Source of the DNA: DATDIC01 sp963777625
Lineage (GTDB): Bacteria > Pseudomonadota > Alphaproteobacteria > Acetobacterales > Acetobacteraceae
NCBI GenBank assembly: GCA_963777625.1
Contig: CAVZRO010000021.1
Location: forward strand, 62,001-126,000
DNA length: 64,000 bases
Direction of reading: 5' to 3'
The notes under the pieces were generated by a model. That model was given only the letters and a program-made list of their open reading frames with translations. It had not been told where the DNA came from and ran no database searches. Below, piece by piece: positions 8,174-17,395 of the stretch. The position numbers and the translations under genes are program-made. Numbering within the stretch: the stretch's first letter is position 1; each line of letters opens with the position of its first letter.

Positions 8174-9478
8174 TTGAGCTTTTCGGCAGTATTCTCGCGC
8201 GTGGTGGCGGTGGTCGGTGGCGCCGCGCGCGTGTCGCGACAATTGACGCAGGGGTCGCCCGAGCCGGCCTGGGGTGCCGCCCCCACGATACCAGAGGCGA
8301 GGTCGCAGGGCAGTATCCCGACGCTCAAGATGCCGACGGCCCAGGGCTGGACCGAGGGACAGACGCCGGTCGCGGCGCCGGGACTCAAAGTCAATGCGTT
8401 CGCGACCGGTCTGAAGCATCCCCGATGGATCCACGTGTTGCCCAACGGCGACGTACTCGCCGCCGAGTCCGCGAACGAGCCCCGAGAGGTCATGCGGACC
8501 ATCTTTGACTACGCCATGGTCAGCACGATGAAACGCGCCGGCGCGGCGGGGATCAGCGCGAACCGCATCACGTTGTTGCGCGACGCGGATGGCGACGGGG
8601 TGGCCGAAATCCAGGAGGTGTTCCTGGAGGGCCTGAACCAGCCGTTCGGCATGGCGATGCTGGACGATACATTCTACGTCGGCAACACCGATGGCCTGGT
8701 TGCCTTTCCCTACGCGATGGGCACGCGTCGCATTTCCGCGCCAGGACACACACTGGCCACGTTCAAGCCCGGCGGGCACTGGACGCGCGGCATCCTGCCA
8801 AGCCCGGACGGGAAGAAGCTGTACATCGGGGTCGGTTCGTCCAGCAACATCGCCGAGAATGGCATGGAAGCCGAAGCAGGCCGAGCCCTCATTTACGAGT
8901 TCGATCGCGCAAGCGGCAAGGGCCGCACCTTCGCCGGCGGTCTGCGCAACGCGGTCGGCATGGCGTGGGAGCCTCAGACCGGTGTGCTGTGGACGGTGGT
9001 CAACGAGCGTGACGGGCTGGGCGACGAGACGCCGCCTGACTATCTGACGTCGGTACGCGACGGCGGATTCTACGGCTGGCCTTACTGCTATTGGGGGCAG
9101 ACGGTGGACGACAGGGTACCGCAAGATAGGGCGATGGTCGCAACGGCAATTACACCGGACTACGCGTTGGGTGGGCACACCGCGTCTCTGGGCTTGTGCT
9201 GGCTGCCCGCCGGCACGCTTCCCGGCTTTCCGGATGGCATGGCCATCGGGCAACACGGCTCCTGGAACCGGAGCAAATTGAGCGGCTACAAACTTGTCTT
9301 CGTTCCATTCGAAAATGGCCACCCGGCCGGACCGCCGCGCGATATCCTGTCTGGCTTCCTCGCGCCGGATGAGCGGGTATCCTATGGCCGGCCGGTCGGA
9401 GTGACCATCGGTCCGGACGGCTCGGTGCTGATGGCAGACGATGTGGGCGATGTAATCTGGCGCGTGACAGGCAAATAG
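8174..9478 (+). CDS. PQQ-dependent sugar (sorbosone) dehydrogenase family protein
   Basis: The product has the glucose/sorbosone dehydrogenase beta-propeller fold. Motifs include FATGLKHPRWIHVLPNGDVL (about 76-95), DADGDGVAEIQEVF, GLNQPFGMAM, KKLYIGVGSSSNI, GLRNAVGMAWEP, NERDGLGDETPPDY and GQHGSWNRSKLSGYK. Such enzymes oxidise aldoses or L-sorbosone using PQQ, usually in the periplasm. The assigned start is a TTG after AAGGGGAC. The N-terminal 30 residues are only weakly signal-like (SAVFSRVVAVVGGAA), so the true start or export route is uncertain. It is divergent from the aldo/keto reductase remnant. No PQQ synthesis genes lie in the window. Confidence 0.85.
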   Translation: MSFSAVFSRVVAVVGGAARVSRQLTQGSPEPAWGAAPTIPEARSQGSIPTLKMPTAQGWTEGQTPVAAPGLKVNAFATGLKHPRWIHVLPNGDVLAAESANEPREVMRTIFDYAMVSTMKRAGAAGISANRITLLRDADGDGVAEIQEVFLEGLNQPFGMAMLDDTFYVGNTDGLVAFPYAMGTRRISAPGHTLATFKPGGHWTRGILPSPDGKKLYIGVGSSSNIAENGMEAEAGRALIYEFDRASGKGRTFAGGLRNAVGMAWEPQTGVLWTVVNERDGLGDETPPDYLTSVRDGGFYGWPYCYWGQTVDDRVPQDRAMVATAITPDYALGGHTASLGLCWLPAGTLPGFPDGMAIGQHGSWNRSKLSGYKLVFVPFENGHPAGPPRDILSGFLAPDERVSYGRPVGVTIGPDGSVLMADDVGDVIWRVTGK

Positions 9479-9493
9479 CCGCGCTCAGCGGGC

Positions 9494-10150
9494 CTACATC
9501 GGCTCCGCATTCCGTTCGGCCATCATCGCGGTGAACGCGGGGCGCGACTGGCACGCCGAAATCCAGCTCTGCACGTTCGGCATGTCGGTGAACAGCTCCG
9601 GTGCCGCCTGTGCGTAGCGGATGATCTCGGCGACGTTCAGATCGGCAACAGTGAAGCGCCGGCCGACGAGAAATCCCCCGCCCTCGTGCAATGCCTTGTC
9701 CAGGACAGCGAATTTTGGCCGCAGAGCGGCCACGCCTGCCTCATAGGCGGCGGTGTCCCGCGTCTTGACCGCGGCGGCGTTCTGCATGACCCGCAGCGCT
9801 GGCGCCTCGCATTCCGTGGCGGCCCACAGCGTCCACATCGTCATCAATCCTTCCTCGCGCACGTCCTTCGGTGCCAGCGGGCCACCATGCTTGCGCGCCA
9901 AATACAGCGTTATGGCAAGCGATTCATTTAGCATGAAGCCATCGTCATCGATGGTCGGCACCAGCCCGTTCGGATTGACTGCGCAAAATTCCGGCGAACT
10001 GGTATTCAGCGGTGCATCCGCGGCAGCAGGATTTGATAGCCGGTTGGATTGGATGACCGGCACATGCTCAAACGGCACGCCGAGTTCCTTGGCCATCCAG
10101 ATGGGTCGGGTCGCACGTGACCGCAGAACACCGTAGATCTTGAGGGTCAT
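9494..10150 (-). CDS. Glutathione S-transferase family protein
   Basis: The chosen start, ATG at 10150, gives 218 residues beginning MTLKIYGVLRSRATRPIWMA. The N-terminal thioredoxin-like domain includes NPNGLVPTIDDDGFMLNESL (glutathione-site cis-proline and the E-S pair) and ITLYLARKH. The C-terminal helical domain contains FLVGRRFTVADLNVAEII, the usual N-capping motif. These enzymes conjugate or reduce electrophiles with glutathione. The gene is convergent with the sorbosone dehydrogenase gene, only 15 bases apart, and is not in an operon. Substrate unknown. Confidence 0.9.
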   Translation of the reverse strand: MTLKIYGVLRSRATRPIWMAKELGVPFEHVPVIQSNRLSNPAAADAPLNTSSPEFCAVNPNGLVPTIDDDGFMLNESLAITLYLARKHGGPLAPKDVREEGLMTMWTLWAATECEAPALRVMQNAAAVKTRDTAAYEAGVAALRPKFAVLDKALHEGGGFLVGRRFTVADLNVAEIIRYAQAAPELFTDMPNVQSWISACQSRPAFTAMMAERNAEPM

Positions 10151-10423
10151 TGGGTGGGCCTTCTTCTGTCGGGTTTGGGTCACTGTATTGCCTTGTACGC
10201 GCCCGCGATACCCTTAGTCGCTCATCGGGATCGCTCGGCGAGACATCTCGCCGAAATGCTTCGAGCATCACGGCCCAATCGTGACATCGCCGGCGTGACA
10301 TGCACGGTTGCCTGGAATAGAAGTGCAGAGAGCCGACACTGCTTGCGGGCATTTCAGGTGTCGCTCCCGCCGCATGACGCAGACGCAAGCTGCGCGATAC
10401 GATTGCCGATCTTCGAGGTTACG

Positions 10424-11233
10424 ATGGCCACTGCTCCGATCGCCCGGAAAATCATCGTCGGCGGGATCGCCGTGAATTGCTGTCTGGAAGGTCCCGAAAC
10501 CGCTCCCGTCGTGATGTTCGGAAACGGTCTGGCCACCGGAACGGCCATGTGGGAGCCCCAGGCCGCTGCGTTCGACAAGCACTTTCGCGTGCTGCGATAC
10601 GATGTGCGTGGGCATGGCGCGACCGAAGCCACGCCGCCGCCGTATACGATCGAGCGGCTTGCCGACGATGGCGTCGATCTTCTCGATCGGCTCAGCATCG
10701 GCAAGGTCGCCTATGTCGGTCTCTCGCTTGGTGGAATGATCGGGCAGGCACTCGCCGTCCGCCACCCGCACAGGGTTGCATGCCTGGTGCTTTGTGACAC
10801 GACGATGCACAGCCCGCGCGCGATGTGGATCGATCGGATCGCGGCGATCGAGGCGAACGGACTCGAACCGCAAGTCGAGCCGTCGATCGAACGCTGGTTC
10901 ACGCACAGCTTCCGTTCCAGCCAGCCGAAGCTTATCGACGACATGCGCGCGATGATCCGCGCCACATCACTCCACGGCTATCTCGGATGTGCGATGGCGA
11001 TGCGCGACATGCGCCTCGAGACCGTGGCACCCCGCATCGCCCAACCGACCTTGATCCTCGTCGGGCGGGATGACCGCTCGACGCCGGTTGCCGAAGCGCA
11101 GGCCCTGCACACGGCGATCCCCGGATCGCAGCTCGAAGTCATCGAACACGCCGCGCATTTGCCCAATATCGAGCAGGCGTCGCGGTTCAACGCCGTACTG
11201 GTCCGCTTCCTCGACGCGCATCTCGCCGCGTAG
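10424..11233 (+). CDS. Alpha/beta hydrolase, 3-oxoadipate enol-lactonase-like
   Basis: The start ATG at 10424 follows a GAGG site; the frame is open further upstream but without similarity. The 269-residue protein has the oxyanion segment FGNGLATGTAMWEPQ, strand RVLRYDVRGHGATEA, nucleophile elbow GLSLGGMIGQ (Ser about 101), acid region LVGRDDRSTP and the catalytic His in EHAAHLPNIEQ. This order matches PcaD, which hydrolyses 3-oxoadipate enol-lactone in beta-ketoadipate degradation. No other pca gene is near, so the substrate is uncertain. It ends one base before the convergent hydrolase gene. Confidence 0.8.
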   Translation: MATAPIARKIIVGGIAVNCCLEGPETAPVVMFGNGLATGTAMWEPQAAAFDKHFRVLRYDVRGHGATEATPPPYTIERLADDGVDLLDRLSIGKVAYVGLSLGGMIGQALAVRHPHRVACLVLCDTTMHSPRAMWIDRIAAIEANGLEPQVEPSIERWFTHSFRSSQPKLIDDMRAMIRATSLHGYLGCAMAMRDMRLETVAPRIAQPTLILVGRDDRSTPVAEAQALHTAIPGSQLEVIEHAAHLPNIEQASRFNAVLVRFLDAHLAA

Positions 11234-11234
11234 C

Positions 11235-12014
11235 TTACGGCATCACGGCGCCATGAAGCTCGGCGCCCTCCGCAGTCAGGAACGGCAGCGCCAGGTCGTG
11301 AAACGCGTCCGGCTCTTCCAGTTGCGGCGTGTGACCGGAGTTCGGCAGCACGGCGACGTGGCAATCGGCGATCTGCTTCTGCATGGCCGCCGCATGTTCG
11401 GGCGTGCGTGCCTTGTCGTGGCGGCCCTGAATGATCATGACGGGAACCGCGATACTACCAAGACGGTCGAACGTATTCGAGGTCGCATTCGAACGTGCCG
11501 CTTCCACCGCCGCGGGTTGCGACGCGCACATCGCGATGCGCATGACCATTTCCATCCGCTCGCCGGATTGCGGCTGGTGGAAGAACCCGGCAACGACAGA
11601 CCCGGCGGTCGCCGCGTTCCATGGGCCGCTCGCGAGAACATCGGCCTTGGCGAGTGCCGCCGCCGGATCGGTCGTGAACGCGCCTGTCGCAACCAGCAAG
11701 AGTCGCGTGAGCCGATCGAAGTGGCGGAGCGCGAAATGCTGTGCCACCACCCCACCCATCGATCCGCCGACGAGGACGATGCGCGATATGCCCTGCGCGT
11801 CGAGCATGCGGGCGACGGCGTCGGCGTATCCTTCCATCGTGTATGGCCCGGGCTGATCCGCGGAGCCGCCGAAGCCGGGAAGGTCCGGTGCGATCGCGGC
11901 ACGACCGCTCTCGGCGAGCCGATCCAGGGTGGGTTCCCAGTAAGCCGAGGACTGGCAAAAGCCATGCAGACAGACCACCGGCACGCCCGCGCCGCGACGC
12001 TCCATGAAGTACAT
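11235..12014 (-). CDS. Alpha/beta hydrolase
   Basis: This 259-residue enzyme has the alpha/beta-hydrolase motifs LHGFCQSSAYWEPTLDRLAE, PDLPGFGGSADQPGPYTM, nucleophile elbow VGGSMGGVVAQ (Ser about 94), IIQGRHDKARTPEHA and the catalytic His in PNSGHTPQLEEP. It follows the sugar-transporter binding-protein gene by seven bases in the same direction, so it is the last gene of that operon. It may process a transported ester or glycoside, which is inference from position only. An alternative start at 12005 is possible. Confidence 0.85.
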   Translation of the reverse strand: MYFMERRGAGVPVVCLHGFCQSSAYWEPTLDRLAESGRAAIAPDLPGFGGSADQPGPYTMEGYADAVARMLDAQGISRIVLVGGSMGGVVAQHFALRHFDRLTRLLLVATGAFTTDPAAALAKADVLASGPWNAATAGSVVAGFFHQPQSGERMEMVMRIAMCASQPAAVEAARSNATSNTFDRLGSIAVPVMIIQGRHDKARTPEHAAAMQKQIADCHVAVLPNSGHTPQLEEPDAFHDLALPFLTAEGAELHGAVMP

Positions 12015-12021
12015 CGCTCGA

Positions 12022-13335
12022 TCAGCCCTGCTTCTTCAGGGCCCGGGCCTTGGCCGCGGAAGCCTCCAGCGCCGCCTGAGGTTTGGTCTGCTGCAGCAGC
12101 ACGTTCTGGATCTGCTGCTGCGTGAAACGATCCCATTCGCTGTACCACGGAGAGCTGATGTTGTCGCGCATCTGTGCCGTCGCGTATTGCTGGCTGCGCA
12201 CCTCAAGGTCATAGCCCGCGGCCTTCTGTGCCGCGATGATGTCCGGATCGTGATCCAGGGACTGGTAGGAATACCCAACGCCGAACTTCAGATACCAGTC
12301 CTTCGCCGTGTAGTACGCACCGCTCTTGTCCTTGCCGCCCATGAAGGAAATCAGCCGCCAGTTGGCATCCTTCTGCTTCGTCTTCGAACTCAGGCCGTAC
12401 ATGCGCGCCCACCCCATCGGCCCTTTGCCGACATCCTTCAACGCGGGGAAGCGAGTGATCTGGATGTCACCGGCGCGCTTGCTGTACGCCTTGTTGTTGG
12501 CCCGCGGCAGTACATTGCCGACGTTCGAGGTGAATACGCCCTGCCCGCCCAGGAACGCATCGCGCGCCTGCGTCTGATCCATTTGCAGGCCGCTCGGGTC
12601 CATGATCTTCCAGGTGTGCATGGCGTCGACGAGCCATTCCAGGACACCGAGCGCGGTCTTGTCTTCATTCGGATAGATCGGGTCGAGCGTCGCATTGAAG
12701 AGATGCCCGCCCGAGGCCAGCACCATCGACCAGAATTCGCTCAATCCATCGACGTCCGTCTTGTAGCCCTTGAGGATCGGGTATTCGGTGCCCGCCTTCT
12801 TGACCTCGAGCGCGGCGTTCTTCAGTTCATCCAATGTGACCGGCGGCTGTGCGACATGCGCCGCGGCCACGGCCTTCTTGTCGAACATGTACATGAAGAT
12901 GTCACCATAATACGGCGTGCCATACTGCTTGCCGCCATACGACATCGCCTGGCGGATGTACGGAAACATGTCCGCGTTCAACGCGTCCAGGCCGCTCATG
13001 CCGTCGATCGGCTGCACCCACCCGGCCTCGACCCAGGCGCCGAGATCGGTGTCGCGGATATAGAACGACTCCGGCTGAGATCCGGCGACGAACAGCGCAA
13101 TCATCTTCTGATTGTAGGACTGCATGTCCAGCGGTGTGTAGGCGACGGAGATGTCGGGGTTCTGCTGCATGAACAGCTTGACGTCGGCTTCCGTCACCTG
13201 CGGCTCGAACGCCCAGCCGGAGAACGTGATCTGGGTTTGCGCGGCCGCCCACGCGGGCTGCCCGATGGCGGCAAGCGCCGTTCCTGCCAGGAAGGCACGG
13301 CGCTGAAGCGGAAGCGAAAGGCGATGCGTGGTCAT
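12022..13335 (-). CDS. ABC transporter sugar-binding protein (extracellular)
   Basis: The start is the ATG at 13335 with GGAG upstream. The N-terminus (THRLSLPLQRRAFLAGTALA, cleavage near AWAAA) is a Tat- or Sec-type signal with a QRRAFL twin arginine. The 437-residue mature protein fits the solute-binding family 1 of MalE/UgpB type, with family blocks YGTPYYGDIFMYMFDKK, ALGVLEWLVDAMHTW, and a WRLISFMGGKDKSGAYYTA stretch near the C-terminus. It binds a sugar or sugar derivative in the periplasm for the two permeases encoded just upstream. No ATPase gene is in the locus. Confidence 0.88.
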   Translation of the reverse strand: MTTHRLSLPLQRRAFLAGTALAAIGQPAWAAAQTQITFSGWAFEPQVTEADVKLFMQQNPDISVAYTPLDMQSYNQKMIALFVAGSQPESFYIRDTDLGAWVEAGWVQPIDGMSGLDALNADMFPYIRQAMSYGGKQYGTPYYGDIFMYMFDKKAVAAAHVAQPPVTLDELKNAALEVKKAGTEYPILKGYKTDVDGLSEFWSMVLASGGHLFNATLDPIYPNEDKTALGVLEWLVDAMHTWKIMDPSGLQMDQTQARDAFLGGQGVFTSNVGNVLPRANNKAYSKRAGDIQITRFPALKDVGKGPMGWARMYGLSSKTKQKDANWRLISFMGGKDKSGAYYTAKDWYLKFGVGYSYQSLDHDPDIIAAQKAAGYDLEVRSQQYATAQMRDNISSPWYSEWDRFTQQQIQNVLLQQTKPQAALEASAAKARALKKQG

Positions 13336-13379
13336 AAGGTTTTCTCCTCGGATTGCCCGGATATGGTTGCGTCGAGACG

Positions 13380-14258
13380 TCATCCCTTGACCCCGCCACT
13401 GGTCAGGCCCTGCACGATCAGGCGCTGGCACATCAGCGCCAGCAGCAGCGGGGGTAGTACGGCGAGCACACCGCCGGTTGCCATCAGTGTCCGCGCTGTC
13501 GTCACATCTGTTACGAATCCGGCGACCACGACCGGCACGGTCTTCGATGCCATCGTGGTGGTCAGGATGACCGCGAAGAGATAGTCGTTCCACGCGGTCA
13601 TGAATGCGAAGATGGCGGCCGCGGCAAGACCGGGCGCGGCCACGGGGATCAGGATCTTCCACAGCATCCGTACCCAGGTGCAGCCGTCGACCAGGGCGGC
13701 CTCTTCCAACGACCGCGGGATGCCCTGAAAATAATTCTTCATCAGCCAGATCGTGAACGGCAGCGTCAGCGTCAGATAGGTGATCGCCAGGGCGGCCAGG
13801 TCATCGAGCAAATGGAACGTCTTGATAGTCAAATACAGCGGCACGATCAGTGCAATGCCCGGCACCATCCGCGAGCCGAGATACGTCAGCAGCAGCGGCA
13901 TCCTCCCCGGGAAGCGCAGACGCGCGAAGCTGTACCCGGCGAGTGTTCCCAGGACCAGATTGAGCGCCGCCGTCGCGGTCGCCGCCACGAGAGAGTTGAA
14001 AATCCCCGGCAGCGTGTTCTCCGCGGCCCGGCTGCCAACCACGGCTTCGATGCCGGAGGCGTGGATGAATGTCAGATAATTTCGGATCGTGAAGCTGTCC
14101 CAGCCGATCTTGGGCGGCACCGACAGGACATCGCTCTCGTGCATGAAACTGGTCAGGACGAGCCATGAGAACGGTGCCAGGACATAGATGGTCACCAGCA
14201 GCCCGCCGCCCATAAGCAGAAGCGTCTGTATCCGGCTCTGCGCGCGCGCCGCTCTCAT
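13380..14258 (-). CDS. Sugar ABC transporter permease, MalG type
   Basis: The start ATG at 14258 overlaps the stop of the preceding permease gene (ATGA). The 292-residue membrane protein has six likely membrane spans. The EAA loop is EEAALVDGCTWVRMLWKILI (around residues 190-209), the coupling site for the ATPase. An LTSFMHESDVLSVPPK segment follows the first span, as in MalG/UgpE proteins. It forms the membrane channel with its neighbour at 14255-15229. The long reading frame upstream of 14258 is a shadow of that neighbour. Confidence 0.9.
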   Translation of the reverse strand: MRAARAQSRIQTLLLMGGGLLVTIYVLAPFSWLVLTSFMHESDVLSVPPKIGWDSFTIRNYLTFIHASGIEAVVGSRAAENTLPGIFNSLVAATATAALNLVLGTLAGYSFARLRFPGRMPLLLTYLGSRMVPGIALIVPLYLTIKTFHLLDDLAALAITYLTLTLPFTIWLMKNYFQGIPRSLEEAALVDGCTWVRMLWKILIPVAAPGLAAAAIFAFMTAWNDYLFAVILTTTMASKTVPVVVAGFVTDVTTARTLMATGGVLAVLPPLLLALMCQRLIVQGLTSGGVKG

Positions 14259-15229
14259 GCCTCGAACTCGCCGCGGCCATAGAGGATGCGGAAATAGATC
14301 ACCGACAGGCCAAGCGTGATCAGGGTGACGATGTAGGCGTAGGCGCTGCCGTGGCCGAAATCGAGGTTTTCGAACGTCGTCAGATAGGTCGCCCAGGTGA
14401 GCGTCGTCGTGGATGTACCCGGGCCGCCGGCGGTCAGGACGTAGATGATATCGAATGCCCGCACCGCGAGCATGGTCTCCAGGATCAGCACGATCAGCAG
14501 CGCCTGGGCGAGCCAGGGAAGCGTGATGTGCCGGAACAGCTGCCATGAGCGGCAGCCGTCGACACGTCCGGCGTCGTAAAGTTCCGCCGGGACGCGCTGC
14601 AATGCACCGAGAAACAGGATCGCGGCGAGTGCGAACTCGTTCCACGTGTGCGCGACGATCAATCCGCCGAGCGCGTATGTGGGGACGTCCAACCAGCCCT
14701 GATAGTGCTCGATCACCCCGAGCCAGCGCAGCAACGCGTTCAGCGCGCCGATCTTCGGGTCATAGATCCACTGCCACATCAGACCGTTGACGACCGGTGG
14801 AATCGCCCAGGGAATCAGGATGACCGTCCGCACGAAGCCGCGGCCGGGAAAGCGACGGTTCAGCAGCAGGGCGACCGCAAGGCCAACCGAGACGATGATG
14901 ATGACGGCAATCACCGTGAACACGACGGTGATGCGCAGCGCCGTCCAGAAGTCGGGATCCGCCAGGATGTCCAGGTAGTTCTGCAGCCAGACAAGACGGA
15001 AGATCCGCGGCCGCCGCAGATCGTAGCGGTGCAGGCTGACCCAGAAGGAATAGCAGATCGGATAACCGACCAGCAGTAGGATCACCAAAACCGAAGGCGC
15101 GTTCAGCAGATACGCAAACAGTGTGGTGCGCCGGCTGATCCACGTTTTGCGGCGCATGACCGGAAACACGGCCGCCGCCAAACCGAGCGGACCGGGTCTT
15201 TGAAACTGCGCCTCGGTGGGCACCTTCAT
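14255..15229 (-). CDS. Sugar ABC transporter permease, MalF type
   Basis: The 324-residue protein begins at an ATG with GGAG upstream. After a cytoplasmic lead, the first span is YLLNAPSVLVILLLVGYPIC. The EAA loop ELYDAGRVDGCRSWQLFRHI lies near residue 230-249, and AFDIIYVLTAGGPGTSTTTL is a hallmark of MalF/UgpA-type permeases. It is the first gene of a four-gene operon read right to left: permease, permease, binding protein, hydrolase. Transport energy must come from an ATPase encoded elsewhere, since none is here. Confidence 0.9.
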   Translation of the reverse strand: MKVPTEAQFQRPGPLGLAAAVFPVMRRKTWISRRTTLFAYLLNAPSVLVILLLVGYPICYSFWVSLHRYDLRRPRIFRLVWLQNYLDILADPDFWTALRITVVFTVIAVIIIVSVGLAVALLLNRRFPGRGFVRTVILIPWAIPPVVNGLMWQWIYDPKIGALNALLRWLGVIEHYQGWLDVPTYALGGLIVAHTWNEFALAAILFLGALQRVPAELYDAGRVDGCRSWQLFRHITLPWLAQALLIVLILETMLAVRAFDIIYVLTAGGPGTSTTTLTWATYLTTFENLDFGHGSAYAYIVTLITLGLSVIYFRILYGRGEFEA

Positions 15230-15334
15230 CCCGTCGCTCCAACTGCTCGCAACGCAAGGACGTTGCGGACGCGTGAGCGTACGATACCTCGCGTTCCGTA
15301 GTTTTGCAACATCGCGTGCGCATGGAGTTCTGCA

Positions 15335-15665
15335 ACCAAGCGGCCCAAGGTCGGCACCGGCGTGTGCCTGGCCATTCAGCGCGACACGATGCAGACGGCG
15401 AAGCTCGTCGCTTCCATGCGATCAGACCAGTGGTGGACGATTCCTGTTCGGCATCGGCGGTGGTTGGAGTGCCGAAGGGGCCGGGGCATATGAAACCACC
15501 TGATCGTCAACGTCCCATCGATGCAGACCTGTACAGAAGCCTCATTCGCCGGTCATTCTGGGTGGCGCGTTTCCGTGGGCCGCTCGACGGGCCGTGCGGT
15601 ATGCTGACGGCTGGTATCCCAACGCAGCAAGCGGCAACCCCGAGGAATATATCCCTGGCTTTTGA
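15335..15665 (+). pseudogene. Decayed F420/LLM-type oxidoreductase
   Basis: Three pieces of one LLM-family gene are recognisable in order. KVGTGVCLAIQRDTMQTAKL (frame 2) is followed, after a +1 shift near 15415, by DQTSGGRFLFGIGGGWSAEG (frame 3). A stop follows at 15501-15503, and then, in the same frame, VQKPHSPVILGGAF and RRAVRYADGWYPNAASGNPE up to a stop at 15663. The natural N-terminus and about 45 residues between the second and third pieces are gone. It is non-functional. It lies just upstream of an intact aldehyde dehydrogenase gene. Confidence 0.75.
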
Positions 15666-15859
15666 CAGATGACAGAGGAGGCGGACGGGTCGAAGGCCAC
15701 CCATTGGTCGAGCGGTGGATTGGCGACCAAGCTGGCCGGCAGTTCAGCGTTCGTGCCCACCTTCCATTCCGTCGTATCCATGCGCATATAGCACCAGCGC
15801 CACCACGAGATGCGGCGCACAGACGTGATGACAGAGTCTGCCGAACGGAGGACCACTCG

Positions 15860-17290
15860 ATGCAGCACGAACGCCAGCACTACGTCAACGGAACGTGGGT
15901 AGAGCCACTGGAACCGGTTCTGGTGGACGTCATCGATCCGTCGACCGAGGAGGCGTTCGCAAAGATTGCGGCGGGTGGACCCAAGGACGTTGACCGCGCG
16001 GTCACGGCGGCGCGAGCGGCATTTCCCGCCTTCGCGCGCACCACACCGAAGGAGCGCCTGCAGCTCCTGGAAGCTATCCTGGCGGAATACGTCAAGCGGC
16101 GGGACGACATCGCCGCGACGCTCTCGCAGGAAATGGGCGCACCGCTGCAATTCGCGCGCGAGCGCCAGGCCGCCACCGGTTCCAATCACCTCAACCGCAT
16201 GATCGAGGTGCTGCGGCACTATCGGTTCGAGGAATTGGACGGCACGACCTTGATCGCGCGCGAGCCGATCGGCGTCGTCGGGCTGATCACGCCGTGGAAC
16301 TGGCCGATCAATCAGATCGTCTGCAAGGTCGCGCCGGCGCTCGCCGCGGGCTGCACCATGATGCTGAAGCCGTCCGAGGTTGCGCCGTTGAACGCGATCA
16401 TCTGGTCCGAGGTGATGCACGCGGCGGGCGTACCAAAGGGCGTCTATAACATGGTGCAGGGCGAGGGTGCGGTCGTGGGCGAGGCCATGTCCGCTCATCC
16501 CGGCATCGACATGATGTCGTTCACCGGGTCCACCCGCGCCGGCATCCTGGTCGCCCAGGCCGCCGCCAAGACCGTCAAGCGCGTGGCCCAGGAACTCGGC
16601 GGCAAGTCGGCCAACATCCTGATGCCCGACGTTGATTTCAAGAGCGCAGTCACCAAGGGCGTGCTCGGGATGATGGGCAACAGCGGACAATCCTGCAGCG
16701 CGCCCACGCGCATGTTCGTGCCAGCCGATCGACAGGATGAGGTGAAGGCCATCGCCAAGGCAGTCGCCGACCATCTCGTCGTCGGCGACGTGAAGGATGC
16801 GCGCACGAACCTTGGGCCGGTGGTCAGCGAGGTTCAGTTCAACAAGATCCAGCGGCTGATCCAGGCGGGGATCGACGAGGGAGCCGAACTGGTGACCGGT
16901 GGACCAGGCCGGCCGGAGCACCTCAATCGCGGCTACTTCGTGCGTCCCACCGTGTTCGCGAACGTGCGCAACGACATGACGATTGCCCGCGAGGAGATCT
17001 TCGGCCCGGTGCTCGCCATCCTGCCCTATCGTGACGAGGCCGAGGTCGTGGATCTGGCGAACGACACGGTCTACGGGCTGGCCGCCTATGTGCAGTCATC
17101 CGATATCACCAACGCGCGTCGGCTGGCCGGGCAGATGCGCGCCGGCAACGTTCACCTGAACTATCCCGTCGGTGACAACGCCGCGCCATTCGGCGGCTAC
17201 AAGCAATCGGGCAATGGCCGTGAATACGGCAAATGGGGTTTGGAGGAGTTCCTCGAGGTCAAGGCGGTGATCGGCTACAAGGCGGCGTAA
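15860..17290 (+). CDS. NAD(P)-dependent aldehyde dehydrogenase
   Basis: The start ATG at 15860 has GGAGGA upstream; the frame further upstream runs through the LLM relic and is not coding for this protein. The 476-residue enzyme has the standard ALDH blocks: cofactor region LITPWNWPINQIVCKVAPAL, FTGSTRAG, general-base glutamate in AQELGGKSANIL, catalytic cysteine in GNSGQSCSAPTR, and EEIFGPVLAILPY and NVHLNYPVGD near the C-terminus. It oxidises an aldehyde to the acid; the substrate is not predictable. Convergent with the alcohol dehydrogenase gene across a strong hairpin. Confidence 0.93.
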   Translation: MQHERQHYVNGTWVEPLEPVLVDVIDPSTEEAFAKIAAGGPKDVDRAVTAARAAFPAFARTTPKERLQLLEAILAEYVKRRDDIAATLSQEMGAPLQFARERQAATGSNHLNRMIEVLRHYRFEELDGTTLIAREPIGVVGLITPWNWPINQIVCKVAPALAAGCTMMLKPSEVAPLNAIIWSEVMHAAGVPKGVYNMVQGEGAVVGEAMSAHPGIDMMSFTGSTRAGILVAQAAAKTVKRVAQELGGKSANILMPDVDFKSAVTKGVLGMMGNSGQSCSAPTRMFVPADRQDEVKAIAKAVADHLVVGDVKDARTNLGPVVSEVQFNKIQRLIQAGIDEGAELVTGGPGRPEHLNRGYFVRPTVFANVRNDMTIAREEIFGPVLAILPYRDEAEVVDLANDTVYGLAAYVQSSDITNARRLAGQMRAGNVHLNYPVGDNAAPFGGYKQSGNGREYGKWGLEEFLEVKAVIGYKAA

Positions 17291-17353
17291 CCACATTCAT
17301 CGCTATCGTCGCACGCAATTCGAACACGGCGACCAACGTCCTGATCATTGGGT

Positions 17354-17383
17354 GGGGTGCGAGCAGCGTGCTGCTCGCACCCC
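17354..17383. terminator. Perfect hairpin between convergent genes
   Basis: The sequence ggggtgcgagcagc pairs fully with gctgctcgcacccc over 14 bases with only gt between the arms. It lies 64 bases after the aldehyde dehydrogenase stop and 13 bases from the end of the convergent alcohol dehydrogenase gene. There is no T-run on either side. A bidirectional terminator or mRNA-end stabiliser is likely. Confidence 0.65.
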
Positions 17384-17395
17384 ATGCCGATCCAT

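Noticed and set aside
7985..9322. Long open frame of 445 codons on the minus strand
   Set aside because: It lies opposite the sorbosone-dehydrogenase gene, whose translation has clear family motifs. The minus frame is low-complexity R/A/H-rich, an effect of GC-rich codon bias.
12004..13584. 526-codon plus-strand frame
   Set aside because: Antisense to the sugar-binding-protein gene, which has a signal peptide and family motifs; the plus-strand translation is R/V/H-rich without any recognisable domain.
15542..16921. 459-codon minus-strand frame
   Set aside because: Antisense to a complete aldehyde dehydrogenase; no start context, no family.
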